Source: Nitrospiraceae bacterium UBA2166
GTDB taxonomy: Bacteria; Nitrospirota; Nitrospiria; Nitrospirales; UBA2166
NCBI GenBank assembly: GCA_002328825.1
Contig: DCWI01000037.1
Location: 1-53,607, forward strand
Reading direction: 5' to 3'
DNA length: 53,607 bases
Part shown: in pieces, positions 34,048 to 43,508 of the stretch
How the letters are laid out: each line of letters starts with the position of its first letter
Numbering within the stretch: the stretch's first letter is position 1
Program-made: the position numbers and the translations under genes
Notes under the pieces: generated by a model
What the model saw: the letters and a program-made list of their open reading frames with translations, nothing else
Databases searched by the model: none
What the model was told of the DNA's origin: nothing

Positions 34048-34911
34048 ATGGTGATGGCGATGGCAAATGTTCTCATTGCAGGTTGTGGGTATGTTGGGAT
34101 TCCTTTAGGAACGTATTTGGTAAGTCTTGGCCATCGTGTGTGGGGGTTGCGTCGTGAAGTTGTCGACTTTCCATCGGGAGTGTTGCCATTGGTGGCTGAT
34201 TTGACCAATCCTACGACACTCAAGGTTATTCCTCCCAACATTGACATTGTTTTTTACATGGCATCTCCAGATTCTTTTAAAGAAGATTCCTACCAAAAAG
34301 CGTATATTGACGGGTTACGGAATCTTCTCGACGTTTTGAAAACATACGCAACAAATCCTCGTGTGTTTTACAGCTCAAGTACTGCGGTATACGCACAACA
34401 ATCTGGAGAGTGGGTCGATGAAACATCTCCGACGACGCCTAATTACTTTTCAGGGCGATGTCTTCTAGAGGGAGAACAGTATCTATTAGATAGCGGGTTT
34501 CCAGCCACAGTTGTTCGATTTGGAGGCATATATGGTCCTGATCGAATCCGATTGATTCAAAAAATTCGAAAGGGAAGTGTGACATGCCAAGGTAGCCCAC
34601 TGCGATATATAAACCATATTCACCGTGATGATTGTGTGGGAGCTTTAGTACACCTGATGAGATTAGATAAACCTGATTGCCTTTATCTTGGGGTAGACAA
34701 TGCGCCAACTGAGTGGTGCGAACTATTAACTTGGTTGGCAAATAAACTTGAAGTTCCAGCACCTCACGTTGAGATTTCTCCGGTTTTTGGAAAACAACAA
34801 TCCAGAAACAACAAACGGTGTCAGAATAAAAAACTTGTGAAGTCAGGCTATAAATTCTGCTATCCAACGTTGCAGGATGGATATACATCTCTTTTGAAGA
34901 GTGCGATGTAA
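34048..34911 (+). CDS. SDR-family NAD(P)-dependent epimerase/reductase
   Basis: A 287-residue extended short-chain dehydrogenase with the Rossmann dinucleotide-binding motif AGCGYVGIPLG close to the N-terminus, similar to YeeZ-like proteins. A YSSSTAVYAQQSGEWVDE segment provides the serine/tyrosine region, although the YxxxK catalytic pair is not clean. Substrate unknown. Start ATG 34048, with other in-frame ATGs at 34054 and 34060. Confidence 0.8.
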   Translation: MVMAMANVLIAGCGYVGIPLGTYLVSLGHRVWGLRREVVDFPSGVLPLVADLTNPTTLKVIPPNIDIVFYMASPDSFKEDSYQKAYIDGLRNLLDVLKTYATNPRVFYSSSTAVYAQQSGEWVDETSPTTPNYFSGRCLLEGEQYLLDSGFPATVVRFGGIYGPDRIRLIQKIRKGSVTCQGSPLRYINHIHRDDCVGALVHLMRLDKPDCLYLGVDNAPTEWCELLTWLANKLEVPAPHVEISPVFGKQQSRNNKRCQNKKLVKSGYKFCYPTLQDGYTSLLKSAM

Positions 34912-35217
34912 TAGTTATCTGCATATGAAAGAATACGAAAAACATAATGCTCAAGTGATATTTAATTATTGCGCATGTACTGAGTTCTGTGGTGAGTGAG
35001 GTGAGTTAACTCATGATTTCGTTTCATTCACTATCCATTTTTCTATCATGTTTCATGGTCGTTTGATTAGGCAGTGAGCACCAAATTGTGTAATCAGAAT
35101 CACACCTCCCAACCGAGTGTTCAAGGTGAACTAACGAAGCTGAAAGGGAAATTTGTGCTTGGGCGAGGTTTGCCTTACTTTGTTGAAAACTCACTTGTGC
35201 AATGCGGACAGTTTTCT
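34912..35217. other. Convergent intergenic region
   Basis: About 306 nt between the epimerase (plus) and the cupin (minus), both ending here. A perfect 12-nt palindrome TGAGTTAACTCA lies at 35002-35013. It might be a protein site or a weak bidirectional end structure; no U-tract hairpin was seen and no gene. Confidence 0.4.
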
Positions 35218-35535
35218 TTATGGTTTAGGTGCCATGATTACCAGTACGATTAGTTTTTCAGTGGAATGGTTCTTGACCCCGTGAGGTTCTCCTGATCTAG
35301 CAATGGTTCCCATGCCTTTTTTTAAAATTGTTGACTCAACTCCAACCTTAAAGGTTCCTTCACCTTTCTGGACGATATAGATCTTGTCTGAGTTTGTGTG
35401 TGTGTGGACTTTTTGTTCTTGGCCTGGTTCAAAGCAGTACAGGTCGGTAAACATATGTTCTGTTTCAAACAGATTGTTTTTCTTCATCTTCTCTGGTGAG
35501 TAACTGATGCAATCGGCGATAGTGACTGTTTTCAT
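35218..35535 (-). CDS. Cupin-domain protein
   Basis: A 105-residue single cupin. The first metal motif reads HTHTNSDKIYIV, with two histidines but lysine where the glutamate usually lies, followed by GEGTFKVG; the second motif has GEPHGVKNHS. A small beta-barrel metal-binding or sugar-binding protein is expected. ATG 35535 follows AGGAGG. It lies 13 nt after the rtcB stop and is probably the last gene of that operon. Confidence 0.82.
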   Translation of the reverse strand: MKTVTIADCISYSPEKMKKNNLFETEHMFTDLYCFEPGQEQKVHTHTNSDKIYIVQKGEGTFKVGVESTILKKGMGTIARSGEPHGVKNHSTEKLIVLVIMAPKP

Positions 35536-35548
35536 ATATTGAATCCTC

Positions 35549-37015
35549 CTATCCCTTAATATTTCCTATCGGACGCAGCTCTGCTACTTTTTTTGTGATG
35601 CCACACTGTTCAACTGTTTCGGCGATGTCCGAAATATCTTTATATGCCATCCCAGCTTCTTCGGCGAGGCTGGACAGTGATACACTTTTGATTACAATTC
35701 CATGTTTTTCCATGCGCCGTCTGAGATCTGCTCCCTTGATTTTTTTTTTCGCGGCTGTTCGGGACATTGTTCGTCCTGAACCATGCATGGTTGAGCCAAA
35801 AGTATCTGTGACGGCTTTCTCTGTTCCGACAAGCAGATAGGATCCAGTTTCCATTGATCCTCCACAAATAATTGGCTGTCCAGTCTTTCGGTAGCGCGGA
35901 CATACATCAGGGTGCCCGGGTCCAAATGCGCGTGTAGCGCCCTTGCGATGAACCACGAGGTCTTTGCGTTTTCCGTTGATGGTATATGGTTCAACTTTGG
36001 CGATATTATGTGCGACATCATATACGATCTCCATCCCTAGTGATTCAGGGGGCTTTTGAAAGATGGTGCGGAATGACTCGCGTATGCGGTGGGTAATTAC
36101 TTGGCGATTGGCAAATGCTGCATTTGCTGCACACAACATAGCACCGAAATAATCTTGGCCTTCAGAACTTGTGAATGGAGCACAGGCAAGCTGGCGATCC
36201 TTAACTTTCAAATCATATTTTCTCATCGCTTTTTCAAAAACACAGAGAAAATCAGTGGCGACTTGGTGTCCAAATCCCCGTGAACCGGAGTGTACCATGA
36301 TGACCACTTGGTTTTTGCCAAAGAGTCCAAAGGTCTCTGCAGCTTGGCGGTCAAAAATCCGGTCGTCAGCTACGACTTGAACTTCTAAATAATGATTACC
36401 GGAACCCAGTGTGCCTATTTGGTGGATTCCTCTCTTGATAGCTTTATCGCTTACTTTTGATGGATCTGCACCGGCCAGATGTCCTCCTTCTTCTATTCGT
36501 TCTCGGTCTTGTGGCCATCCGTAGCCATTGGCAATACACCAATCGACACCATCACTTACGAGGTGGATGAATTCAGATTTGTTTAATTGAAGAAACCCTT
36601 TGCCTCCTACACCTGCGGGTACTTGTCGAAATAGTTCGGACATAAGCTGTTCTAGCTTTGGCTGAACTTCGTCGTAGGTTAGGTTCGTTCGAATAAGACG
36701 CATTCCACAGTTGATGTCAAAGCCAATTCCACCGGGAGAAATAATACCGTGGTGTTGGTCAAATGCAGCCACTCCACCAATTGGAAATCCGTAGCCCCAG
36801 TGGCCATCTGGCATGCAGATAGCATATCGCTGAATACCTGATAAACAGGCGACGTTTGTTATTTGTTCAAAGACACCACTATCCATCTCTTCCAAAATCT
36901 TCGGGGAGGCATAGATGCGTGCAGGAACTTGCATGCCCTCTTTTTCTGTTACTGGGATTTCCCAGATGTTTGTGGAGACCTCGTGAATTTTCATATGTGT
37001 GTGTTCAAGTTTCAT
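35549..37015 (-). CDS. rtcB: RNA-splicing ligase RtcB
   Basis: RtcB joins RNA 2',3'-cyclic phosphate or 3'-phosphate to 5'-OH ends using GTP and manganese. The 488-residue form contains the metal/guanylate motifs DINCGMRLI, GSGNHYLEVQ, HSGSRGFGHQ, HRKGATRAFGPGHP and HGSGRTMSR, in which the histidine of HGSGR is the guanylylated residue in the known enzymes. ATG 37015 starts 2 nt after the archease stop; an ATG at 36994 is also possible. The in-frame extension above 37015 lies in archease. Confidence 0.95.
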   Translation of the reverse strand: MKLEHTHMKIHEVSTNIWEIPVTEKEGMQVPARIYASPKILEEMDSGVFEQITNVACLSGIQRYAICMPDGHWGYGFPIGGVAAFDQHHGIISPGGIGFDINCGMRLIRTNLTYDEVQPKLEQLMSELFRQVPAGVGGKGFLQLNKSEFIHLVSDGVDWCIANGYGWPQDRERIEEGGHLAGADPSKVSDKAIKRGIHQIGTLGSGNHYLEVQVVADDRIFDRQAAETFGLFGKNQVVIMVHSGSRGFGHQVATDFLCVFEKAMRKYDLKVKDRQLACAPFTSSEGQDYFGAMLCAANAAFANRQVITHRIRESFRTIFQKPPESLGMEIVYDVAHNIAKVEPYTINGKRKDLVVHRKGATRAFGPGHPDVCPRYRKTGQPIICGGSMETGSYLLVGTEKAVTDTFGSTMHGSGRTMSRTAAKKKIKGADLRRRMEKHGIVIKSVSLSSLAEEAGMAYKDISDIAETVEQCGITKKVAELRPIGNIKG

Positions 37016-37017
37016 GG

Positions 37018-37443
37018 CTAAATATCCAAGACCACAATCGCAACCCATTCGCTTCCATTATGGGAAACGTCATACATATGTTTGGTGATAGCTTTTACAT
37101 CACTTCCGAGTTGCTGAGTGTTTTGAACGGAGTCGCCTCTTATTCGAGCGGAAAGCTCCCAGTAGGATTTTTCCCGGACGGTTACGTCTGTATCGCAAAA
37201 TACCATTGCTTCTGCATCCTTGAGAAACACAAGCTCTGAGAGCCATGCAAACAAGAGTTCTGAGAGATCGCAGCTTGTGAGTTGAAGCACATGTTCTTGG
37301 CGAGGCCTAACACTGCAAGGATTAGCGATGGTTGCAATGAGCGCATCAGCCGCGGCCAGTAGGAGTTCCTCTGGAGTCTCTCCGCGCGCTTCAAATGCAA
37401 TGTCTGCAATGGCAATATTGTCGAGAAAGCAGTAAGACCGCAT
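37018..37443 (-). CDS. Archease
   Basis: Archease is the small cofactor that helps RtcB be guanylylated and broadens its NTP use. The 141-residue product has the typical acidic start FLDNIAIADIAFEARGETPEELLLAAADAL and the end ITKHMYDVSHNGSEWVAIVVLDI. Asp and His residues expected for metal binding are present (VKAITKHMYDV). It lies directly upstream of rtcB with a 2-nt gap and 25 nt after the M24 peptidase gene. Confidence 0.92.
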   Translation of the reverse strand: MRSYCFLDNIAIADIAFEARGETPEELLLAAADALIATIANPCSVRPRQEHVLQLTSCDLSELLFAWLSELVFLKDAEAMVFCDTDVTVREKSYWELSARIRGDSVQNTQQLGSDVKAITKHMYDVSHNGSEWVAIVVLDI

Positions 37444-37468
37444 GACATCCTAACGCGGACAAATTTGC

Positions 37469-38602
37469 TTATTCAAGTTCTAGAAATTTTGGAAATTTTG
37501 TAAGATTTTGGTAGCCGGTGTTGGTGACTAAAACCATGTCCTCAATTCGGACTGCTCCAATGTCCAGATAGTAGAGTCCAGGCTCAATGGTTATGACTTG
37601 ACCTGCCCGAAGAATTGCCTTGGTCTTCCCAACGCGTGGAGGCTCGTGAATATCTAAGCCAACTCCATGCCCTGTCCCGTGAAAAAACCCTTGCATTCGA
37701 CCATCGCGTAGTCCTGTGGTATATCCGGCAGCCTCGAATCGTTCACAGATTCTCTGATGAATATCGTTTCCGTTAACGCCATCGCAAACTTCTTCAATTG
37801 CAGCTTGTTGTGCTTCCTTCACTGTGTTGTAGAGGCGATGCAATTTATCGGAGGCTTTTCCCTTGACTATGGTTCGTGTTTGATCAGCAAAATAGCGTGT
37901 TTTACTGGCGCGGGGAAAGATATCTATGATAATCGAGGTGTTTGCTTTCAGAGGACCCGAGCCTTCATTGTGCGGATCGCAAGCGTGAATGCCACTGGCA
38001 ACAATTGTGTGCTGTCCCACGCAACCTCTTTCTAGTAGCGCAATATGTATGGTTTGCTTGATCTTTTCTGATGTCAGTGGAGTGCCATTGGAATAAATAG
38101 TATCGTTTCGAATGGTGGCTTCTCTTATCACTTGTAGTGCAATTTCAAGTGATTCTTCGGTGGCGCATTGCGCCATTTCAATTGACTGAACTTCTTCTTT
38201 GGATTTTAGTAACCGTTGTTCGTAAAATGGATCATCTTTTGTCTCAACATCATAGCCAAGTTTTTGTAGGTCCCGAGCATATCGAAAAGCAAAGTTACCT
38301 GGAACGATAATCTGGGTGACATTATGTTCTTGTAGAACAAGGTGAACGATATCAATCATACGAGGGGAAGTTGTCCTATTGGCATTAGCTTTTTCTTCAT
38401 ACTTGGAGAAGGAGAGAATAGTATCGACGGTCGCGGTCGACCGTGCACGATCTATCTCAAGATCGTTCATCACTAGTATTTTTGTGCCTTCGATCTCAAT
38501 GAAAATAAAAGGGTCCGGTGCGAGAAATTTAGTGGCATAATACAAGTTTGCATCAATTTCACTTGCGGCAATGATCAGTGTGGCAGCTTTCGACATGTAC
38601 AT
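37469..38602 (-). CDS. M24-family metallopeptidase (Xaa-Pro type)
   Basis: A 377-residue creatinase/prolidase-like protein with an N-terminal domain and the C-terminal pita-bread fold. Metal residues are visible: IIIDIFPR and FADQTRT (Asp), HGTGHGVGLDIHEPP (His), VITIEPGLYY and IEDMVLVT (Glu). It should cleave peptides with proline in the second position. It starts the operon with archease and RtcB; the start is ATG 38602 or 38596. Confidence 0.9.
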   Translation of the reverse strand: MYMSKAATLIIAASEIDANLYYATKFLAPDPFIFIEIEGTKILVMNDLEIDRARSTATVDTILSFSKYEEKANANRTTSPRMIDIVHLVLQEHNVTQIIVPGNFAFRYARDLQKLGYDVETKDDPFYEQRLLKSKEEVQSIEMAQCATEESLEIALQVIREATIRNDTIYSNGTPLTSEKIKQTIHIALLERGCVGQHTIVASGIHACDPHNEGSGPLKANTSIIIDIFPRASKTRYFADQTRTIVKGKASDKLHRLYNTVKEAQQAAIEEVCDGVNGNDIHQRICERFEAAGYTTGLRDGRMQGFFHGTGHGVGLDIHEPPRVGKTKAILRAGQVITIEPGLYYLDIGAVRIEDMVLVTNTGYQNLTKFPKFLELE

Positions 38603-38854
38603 GGTTTCAGTTGTGTTACTACTTGTTATGTTGACCTAAATTGATTCATTTGAGAATTTCGAATCGTTTTTAGTGATGGTAGACGGCATTCCTCTGTTCT
38701 ACGGGGTCAGGCATAGTTATAAGGATGTTTCCGTTGTTTACTCGACATTACCTGACTGTGTTGATGTAGAGGGTCATGCAAGGCATATTCTTAGCATAAG
38801 CCCCAGTATAGAGTGTTTCATTTGCCAACTTTTTTTGGTGAAGGTATTCTTTCC

Positions 38855-39262
38855 TTAGTAAATACCAGCTTCCCGCTGTAGCCACCTGATATACGAAATG
38901 ATATCCACCATTATCTCTCTGGTCATTCCTTCAACTGGAGGCATATCGCCAAACTCCCAATGATGTGCTCGGACACCTTGCATTGCTGCTCGGTAAAATG
39001 CTTGGTCTCCATGGTGGTTGGGGTGATAAATGCGAGAGAGAAATGTTGGACCTTTATCTGTTCCCGCACCCTTGATTCCGTGGCAAACCATGCAGTTGGA
39101 GTTAAATGAGGTTTCGCCTTTTTGAAATTCGGTAGGGAGGGTTGCGTCTGCGGGTGGTACTTGTGTGGCAATTGGCTTGGCGTCTGCATCGTTATGTTTG
39201 GATTCGCATCCGGTAGTGAAAATTACAAGTGTAATAGCTAGTATTTTTAACATCCACTGCAT
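38855..39262 (-). CDS. Cytochrome c lipoprotein
   Basis: A 135-residue periplasmic electron carrier. A lipoprotein-type signal (VIFTTGCES) places the lipidated Cys at residue 19. The heme motif CMVCH is at residues 57-61 and a methionine, probably the axial ligand, is in GDMPPVEG at residue 107. ATG 39262 follows GGAGGGACC. It runs away from ubiE on the other strand. Confidence 0.9.
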   Translation of the reverse strand: MQWMLKILAITLVIFTTGCESKHNDADAKPIATQVPPADATLPTEFQKGETSFNSNCMVCHGIKGAGTDKGPTFLSRIYHPNHHGDQAFYRAAMQGVRAHHWEFGDMPPVEGMTREIMVDIISYIRWLQREAGIY

Positions 39263-39378
39263 TATGGTCCCTCCAACATGGTCGACATCTCAAATGTCCT
39301 TGTTGACAAGCGGATGGTACCAGAAGATCATGTAGAAGTGTACAGTATCACGCCGAGATTCTCATATTAACGCGATCA

Positions 39379-40146
39379 ATGAGTCATTCAAAATTTCCAG
39401 GATTTATGGCGAATAAACCGCACATCGCTGCACAATTAACTGGTCACGAACGTGAAGGGCTTGTGCAACGGATGTTTTCATCAATTGCACATAGATATGA
39501 TCTCAACAATACGATTCTAAGTTTTGGCTTCCATCACCATTGGAAATGGGTGGCTTGTCAAGTAGTTTCCGAGGCACATCCAAACAATGTGATTGATATT
39601 GGTGCGGGTACGTGTGATTTATCACTGATGCTTGCCAGAAAATTCCCTGTTACTTGTCAGATAATGGCTGTCGATCTTAATGAGGAGATGCTTGAAGTTG
39701 GGGTAGAGAAGATTCGTGCGGCAGCGTGTGAGGATCGAATTCACTGTTGCCGTGGGAACGCGGAGTCTCTAGGGTTTCAGAGCAATGTATTTGATGTTGC
39801 GATGGCCGGGTTTTGTATTAGAAACGTTGGCCAGTTAGACATTGCCCTACAAGAGATTTATCGTGTCATCAAACCGGGTGGCCAATTTATCTGTCTTGAG
39901 TTTTCTCGGCCGACAACTAGATGGCTCCGAAGTCTCTATGATTGGTATTCGTTACGTATTCTTCCATGGGTTGGAACATTGGTTGCGGCTGATCAGACCG
40001 CGGTGTATAGGTATTTACCTTTATCAATTAGAGAATTTCCAGATCAAGATGCTTTGGCTGGTCGTATGAGACGGGCAGGATTTAATACTGTAGATTACCA
40101 AAATCTGAGCGGTGGAATCGTCGCCATTCATCGAGCGGTAAAATGA
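39379..40146 (+). CDS. ubiE: Demethylmenaquinone/ubiquinone methyltransferase
   Basis: A class I SAM-dependent methyltransferase of quinone synthesis, 255 residues. It has the UbiE/MenG motifs RMFSSIAHRYDLNN, NVIDIGAGTCDLSLMLARK and AMAGFCIRNV, and the YDWYSLRILPWVG segment near the C-terminus. In a Nitrospira-like organism this would be the menaquinone step (menG). The radical SAM gene starts at its stop or 42 nt later. Confidence 0.92.
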   Translation: MSHSKFPGFMANKPHIAAQLTGHEREGLVQRMFSSIAHRYDLNNTILSFGFHHHWKWVACQVVSEAHPNNVIDIGAGTCDLSLMLARKFPVTCQIMAVDLNEEMLEVGVEKIRAAACEDRIHCCRGNAESLGFQSNVFDVAMAGFCIRNVGQLDIALQEIYRVIKPGGQFICLEFSRPTTRWLRSLYDWYSLRILPWVGTLVAADQTAVYRYLPLSIREFPDQDALAGRMRRAGFNTVDYQNLSGGIVAIHRAVK

Positions 40147-40188
40147 TTGGGTTTGCTGTTCGGTGCTCAGCAAGGTGACACAAAATCC

Positions 40189-41778
40189 ATGAACTCTACT
40201 TCTAGAATCAATGCAACGGTGAGTTCTGTTCTCTATGTTTGGCTGCCTTGCAAGAGAGTCTATCCTCTCGGTCCGGTAACTCTGGCTGATCATGTCCATC
40301 GTCATCATTGCAACGTTAGGCAAAAACTTCTCGATCTATCTGTTGTTTCACAATCAGACTGCGTGCATGTGTTGCGTGATGAAGTCCGAGATATGAGGCC
40401 AGACCTTGTCTGCTTTTCGTGGAGGGATATTCAAATTTATTCTCCTCACGAAGGGGATGATTCTCTTGAATATGCGTTTCGTTTTTTCTACGCACGTAAT
40501 CCAATTAAGCGGATTGTCGCATCATTAAAAGGTTTGAAGTTTGTCTATACGTATTACCGTGGTATTCAATCAAACATTTCGTTGTTATGGATGATCAATC
40601 GAGAATTTCCTGAGATTCGTATGATGATTGGAGGTGGGGCATTCAGCGCGTTTTCAGATCAACTGATCGAGAAACTTCCTGAAGGTGTCATCGGAGTACT
40701 GGGTGAAGGAGAAGATGCTGTTTTAAAAATGGTTGAAGGAAGCTCACTTGATGAAACATCCGGCGAACGGATTGTTTTTCGCCGAGGGAGCCAGATTATC
40801 AAGGGAAAGAAATCTGTTCCAACGAAAATCCAAGGAGCATCAATGGATGTTTCCTATATCAGTTCGATCTTTCCCCAACGCCGGTTCTATCAGGGTAAGC
40901 TGGCAACAATTGGCGTACAAACGAAGAGGGGGTGTCCCTACGATTGCCAATTTTGTTTGTATCCCTATCTTGAAGGGCGTCGTGTGCGATATCGATCAGC
41001 AGAAAAAGTAGTTGCCGAGATTTTGCAATACTATCATCAGTGGGGTGTGCGTCGGTTTTGGTTTACTGACTCTCAGTTCATTACTGGGCATGAGGCATAT
41101 CCTCAATGTGTTGATATTTTGGAACGGATTATCGCAGAAAAACTTGATATTGAATGGTCTGGCTATATTCGTACCAGTCTTATTTCAAAAGATTTGGCAA
41201 ATTTGATGGTTCGGTCTGGTGTTGGGGATCTTGAAGTAGCGATCACTTCTGGATCACAGACGATCATTAACGGGCTCAAAATGGGGTTTCGATTGGATTC
41301 GTTGTATCAAGGGTGTCGTTATCTTAAAGAAGCGGGATTCAAAGGGAAGATCATTCTTAACTTCTCATTAAATTCACCTGGAGAGACAGAGCAGACGTTA
41401 TTGGAGAGTGTTGATGGATATGAAGCTATTGTTAAGATCCTTGGTGAAGAGCAAGTTTATCCGATGTTATTTTTCTTAGGCATTCAACCAAATACTGGAC
41501 TTGAAAAGCGTTTATTGGAAGAAGGATATTTATCGCAGGGCTACAACCCCCTTCACCTTACGCCTCAAAACATTAAGAAGCTTCTGTATAATCCGGCACC
41601 GTTTAATAAAGTGATTGCGCAAGCATGTCTTGGTGCGTGGGACACAACACGCAAGCGGAAATCTCAGCTGACTGCGACGCAGTATGCTGATTCGAATCTT
41701 GCCAAAGGATTGGAATCTAAGTCAGGGAGAGACGTCTTGCTCATGCTTGGGAAAATCCTTCACTCCAGGCGCACGTAG
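40189..41778 (+). CDS. B12-type radical SAM protein
   Basis: A 529-residue radical SAM enzyme; the CxxxCxxC cluster reads CPYDCQFC. The region before it carries a cobalamin-domain-like end (MMIGGGAFSAFSDQLIEKLPEG, then VLGEGED). The canonical DxHxxG cobalamin motif is not obvious. A substrate cannot be named; a methylation or lipid-modifying role is possible given the ubiE neighbour. ATG 40189 is preceded by AAGGTG; a TTG at 40147 directly after ubiE would add 14 residues. Confidence 0.82.
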   Translation: MNSTSRINATVSSVLYVWLPCKRVYPLGPVTLADHVHRHHCNVRQKLLDLSVVSQSDCVHVLRDEVRDMRPDLVCFSWRDIQIYSPHEGDDSLEYAFRFFYARNPIKRIVASLKGLKFVYTYYRGIQSNISLLWMINREFPEIRMMIGGGAFSAFSDQLIEKLPEGVIGVLGEGEDAVLKMVEGSSLDETSGERIVFRRGSQIIKGKKSVPTKIQGASMDVSYISSIFPQRRFYQGKLATIGVQTKRGCPYDCQFCLYPYLEGRRVRYRSAEKVVAEILQYYHQWGVRRFWFTDSQFITGHEAYPQCVDILERIIAEKLDIEWSGYIRTSLISKDLANLMVRSGVGDLEVAITSGSQTIINGLKMGFRLDSLYQGCRYLKEAGFKGKIILNFSLNSPGETEQTLLESVDGYEAIVKILGEEQVYPMLFFLGIQPNTGLEKRLLEEGYLSQGYNPLHLTPQNIKKLLYNPAPFNKVIAQACLGAWDTTRKRKSQLTATQYADSNLAKGLESKSGRDVLLMLGKILHSRRT

Positions 41779-41903
41779 CATCCAGTATTTGATTGTTTGG
41801 GTAGTTGTTGTAACAACGTGTGATTCGTGTGACGTGAGTAGTCCGTGTGTCAAAAAACACTCGTATCTTTCTAGGGATGACTTTGATTTTTACTGTCTTT
41901 TCT

Positions 41904-42494
41904 TTATTGGGCGACAGTTTTATCAGCGTGATTTATCTCGATGAGGCTGAGGGGAACTGTCGGTAAATTCACTATTGCTGCTTCTGACGTTACGCGCGTT
42001 TCGAACAGATTCTCAACTGTTAATGTTGCGGTAATGCGATTGGTACAATTATCTAAGAGAGTAAAGAAAGTCCAGTTTTGGAGTGCAAGTGTCTCACCCG
42101 ATTGAGGCCCCCTTCCGATTGAAAACTCGCTGTCAGTAATTCTCACATTAAATAAGCAGGGGGCCTCTTGGAAAAGCTGACAAGGCTCCAAGTTAATCTT
42201 CCCGCGGGCAGTTTTGGCATTAGAGCTTATGGAAATTGTCAATATAGAGTCGGTGGTCATGTCGAATCGTATGACTACCGTATCCTCATCAAGTGTGCCA
42301 TGAAATATGCTGCCATCAGAAAAAGGAAAGCTTAATCCTTCAATCGAAGCTAAGGTTTGTGTATTGTTCGCACCTATAATGTTGTTGGTAGTGCTTCTCA
42401 CACATGGTGTTTCGCTCTCCTCATTGCTATTGTCCACTCCGCATCCGGAAAACGAAGAGAGTATTGTAATAATGCACGTTATTAGTATGCGCAT
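41904..42494 (-). CDS. Hypothetical lipoprotein
   Basis: A secreted protein of 196 residues from ATG 42494. A hydrophobic signal ends at the lipobox SGCG, so it should be attached to a membrane by its cysteine. The remainder is beta-rich with several cysteines (TPCVRS, LEPCQLF, EAPCLF, DNCTNR). No family recognised. A TTG at 42515 would add 7 residues. Confidence 0.72.
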   Translation of the reverse strand: MRILITCIITILSSFSGCGVDNSNEESETPCVRSTTNNIIGANNTQTLASIEGLSFPFSDGSIFHGTLDEDTVVIRFDMTTDSILTISISSNAKTARGKINLEPCQLFQEAPCLFNVRITDSEFSIGRGPQSGETLALQNWTFFTLLDNCTNRITATLTVENLFETRVTSEAAIVNLPTVPLSLIEINHADKTVAQ

Positions 42495-42576
42495 GATTAG
42501 CGATTGTGTTTTCAATATTGTCCAGTAAGTGGGGAAAGGGTGCGTGAAAAGTAGAGGACTTTCACGTCGTCTTATC

Positions 42577-43137
42577 TTAGGTGGGGTTTTCTATGGTATG
42601 GGTGCTAGGTAATTCAGTGTCTGAAAGATTAGTTCCTGTAAGTTTTGCCAGAGCAATATTGGTTTCACTTAGGTCAGCTTCACTTAAGTCAGCATGTGTG
42701 AAATTTGCACTGTTGACATCGGATCCACGAATGTTGGCAAAGTTCATAGTCGCGTAAACAAAGCGTGTTTTTCGAAGATTAGCAAAGCTAATATCAGCAA
42801 GATTGAGATTAGCATGTTCTAGGTCAGCTCCTTCTAGGTTTGCTTCACGTAGGTTTGCGGAGTGAAGATTAGCTTTGCTAAGGTTGACATGGGAAAGGTT
42901 TGTTTCACTGAGATTAGCCAATCGTAGACTAGGAATAGTCCCTCCTGAACTGACATATCGATTCCAAGCTTGAATGCCTGAATGCCCTCCAAGTAGTAGC
43001 TTCATGGCTTCAGCATAGGTTAATGGTATCTGGTCTTGGTTTAGCTGGAAATCAGTAGAGTGGCGATGGGGCTCTTGGTTTGTGGAGCTCACCGTTACCT
43101 TGAAAAGGTTTGCAATCCATTGAACAAATGAAGACAT
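42577..43137 (-). CDS. Pentapeptide-repeat protein
   Basis: A 186-residue protein. Residues 75-175 form A(D/N)LXX-type repeats (ANLSETNLSHVNLSKANL and so on), which fold as a right-handed quadrilateral beta-helix. The N-terminal 70 residues are not repeated and have a weak hydrophobic start. Function of the family is often unknown. The ATG is at 43137. It is separated from the lipoprotein gene by 82 nt. Confidence 0.82.
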   Translation of the reverse strand: MSSFVQWIANLFKVTVSSTNQEPHRHSTDFQLNQDQIPLTYAEAMKLLLGGHSGIQAWNRYVSSGGTIPSLRLANLSETNLSHVNLSKANLHSANLREANLEGADLEHANLNLADISFANLRKTRFVYATMNFANIRGSDVNSANFTHADLSEADLSETNIALAKLTGTNLSDTELPSTHTIENPT

Positions 43138-43372
43138 GTTATTTAGACTCTTTTCGATAAAATATCAATGCTCTGATCTTCCTTCTTTCAGAGTAGCATT
43201 GCTGCGCCCTAGTATGGTGATACCTACTCATGCTATGAGCCCTTCTTGCTGATGAGGGTTGAAGACTGACGATTGTTTTAGAAAAAAGTTGTGTTGAATT
43301 ATCAAATTTAACGTTTTTAGTGGTATTTTCTCTTTACTTTTGAGCTTAGCGTGAAGCAGAAAGCTTGGGTGC

Positions 43373-43402
43373 ATTATGTGTGTCGTAGATGACACACATA
43401 AT
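43373..43402. repeat. 12-bp perfect inverted repeat
   Basis: ATTATGTGTGTC, a 6-nt loop (GTAGAT) and GACACACATAAT. It could be a terminator stem for a leftward transcript or a regulator site. It is too far (138 nt) from the transporter start to be a ribosome-site hairpin. Confidence 0.6.
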
Positions 43403-43508
43403 AACATCTTATTGTGCAAACAAAAGTTGGATATCATACAATACATGTTTGATCTGTCAGTCAGCCGGGTTTTTCTCTTCAAGGTATTTTGTCTTTCCCC
43501 ATCTGTGT

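Noticed and set aside
38603..38854. Small gene between the M24 peptidase and cytochrome c genes
   Set aside because: The only open frame (38673-38858) overlaps the cytochrome end and lacks a start signal.
43228..43482. 84-residue minus-strand open frame
   Set aside because: It spans the 12-bp inverted repeat and has AT-rich, non-coding composition.
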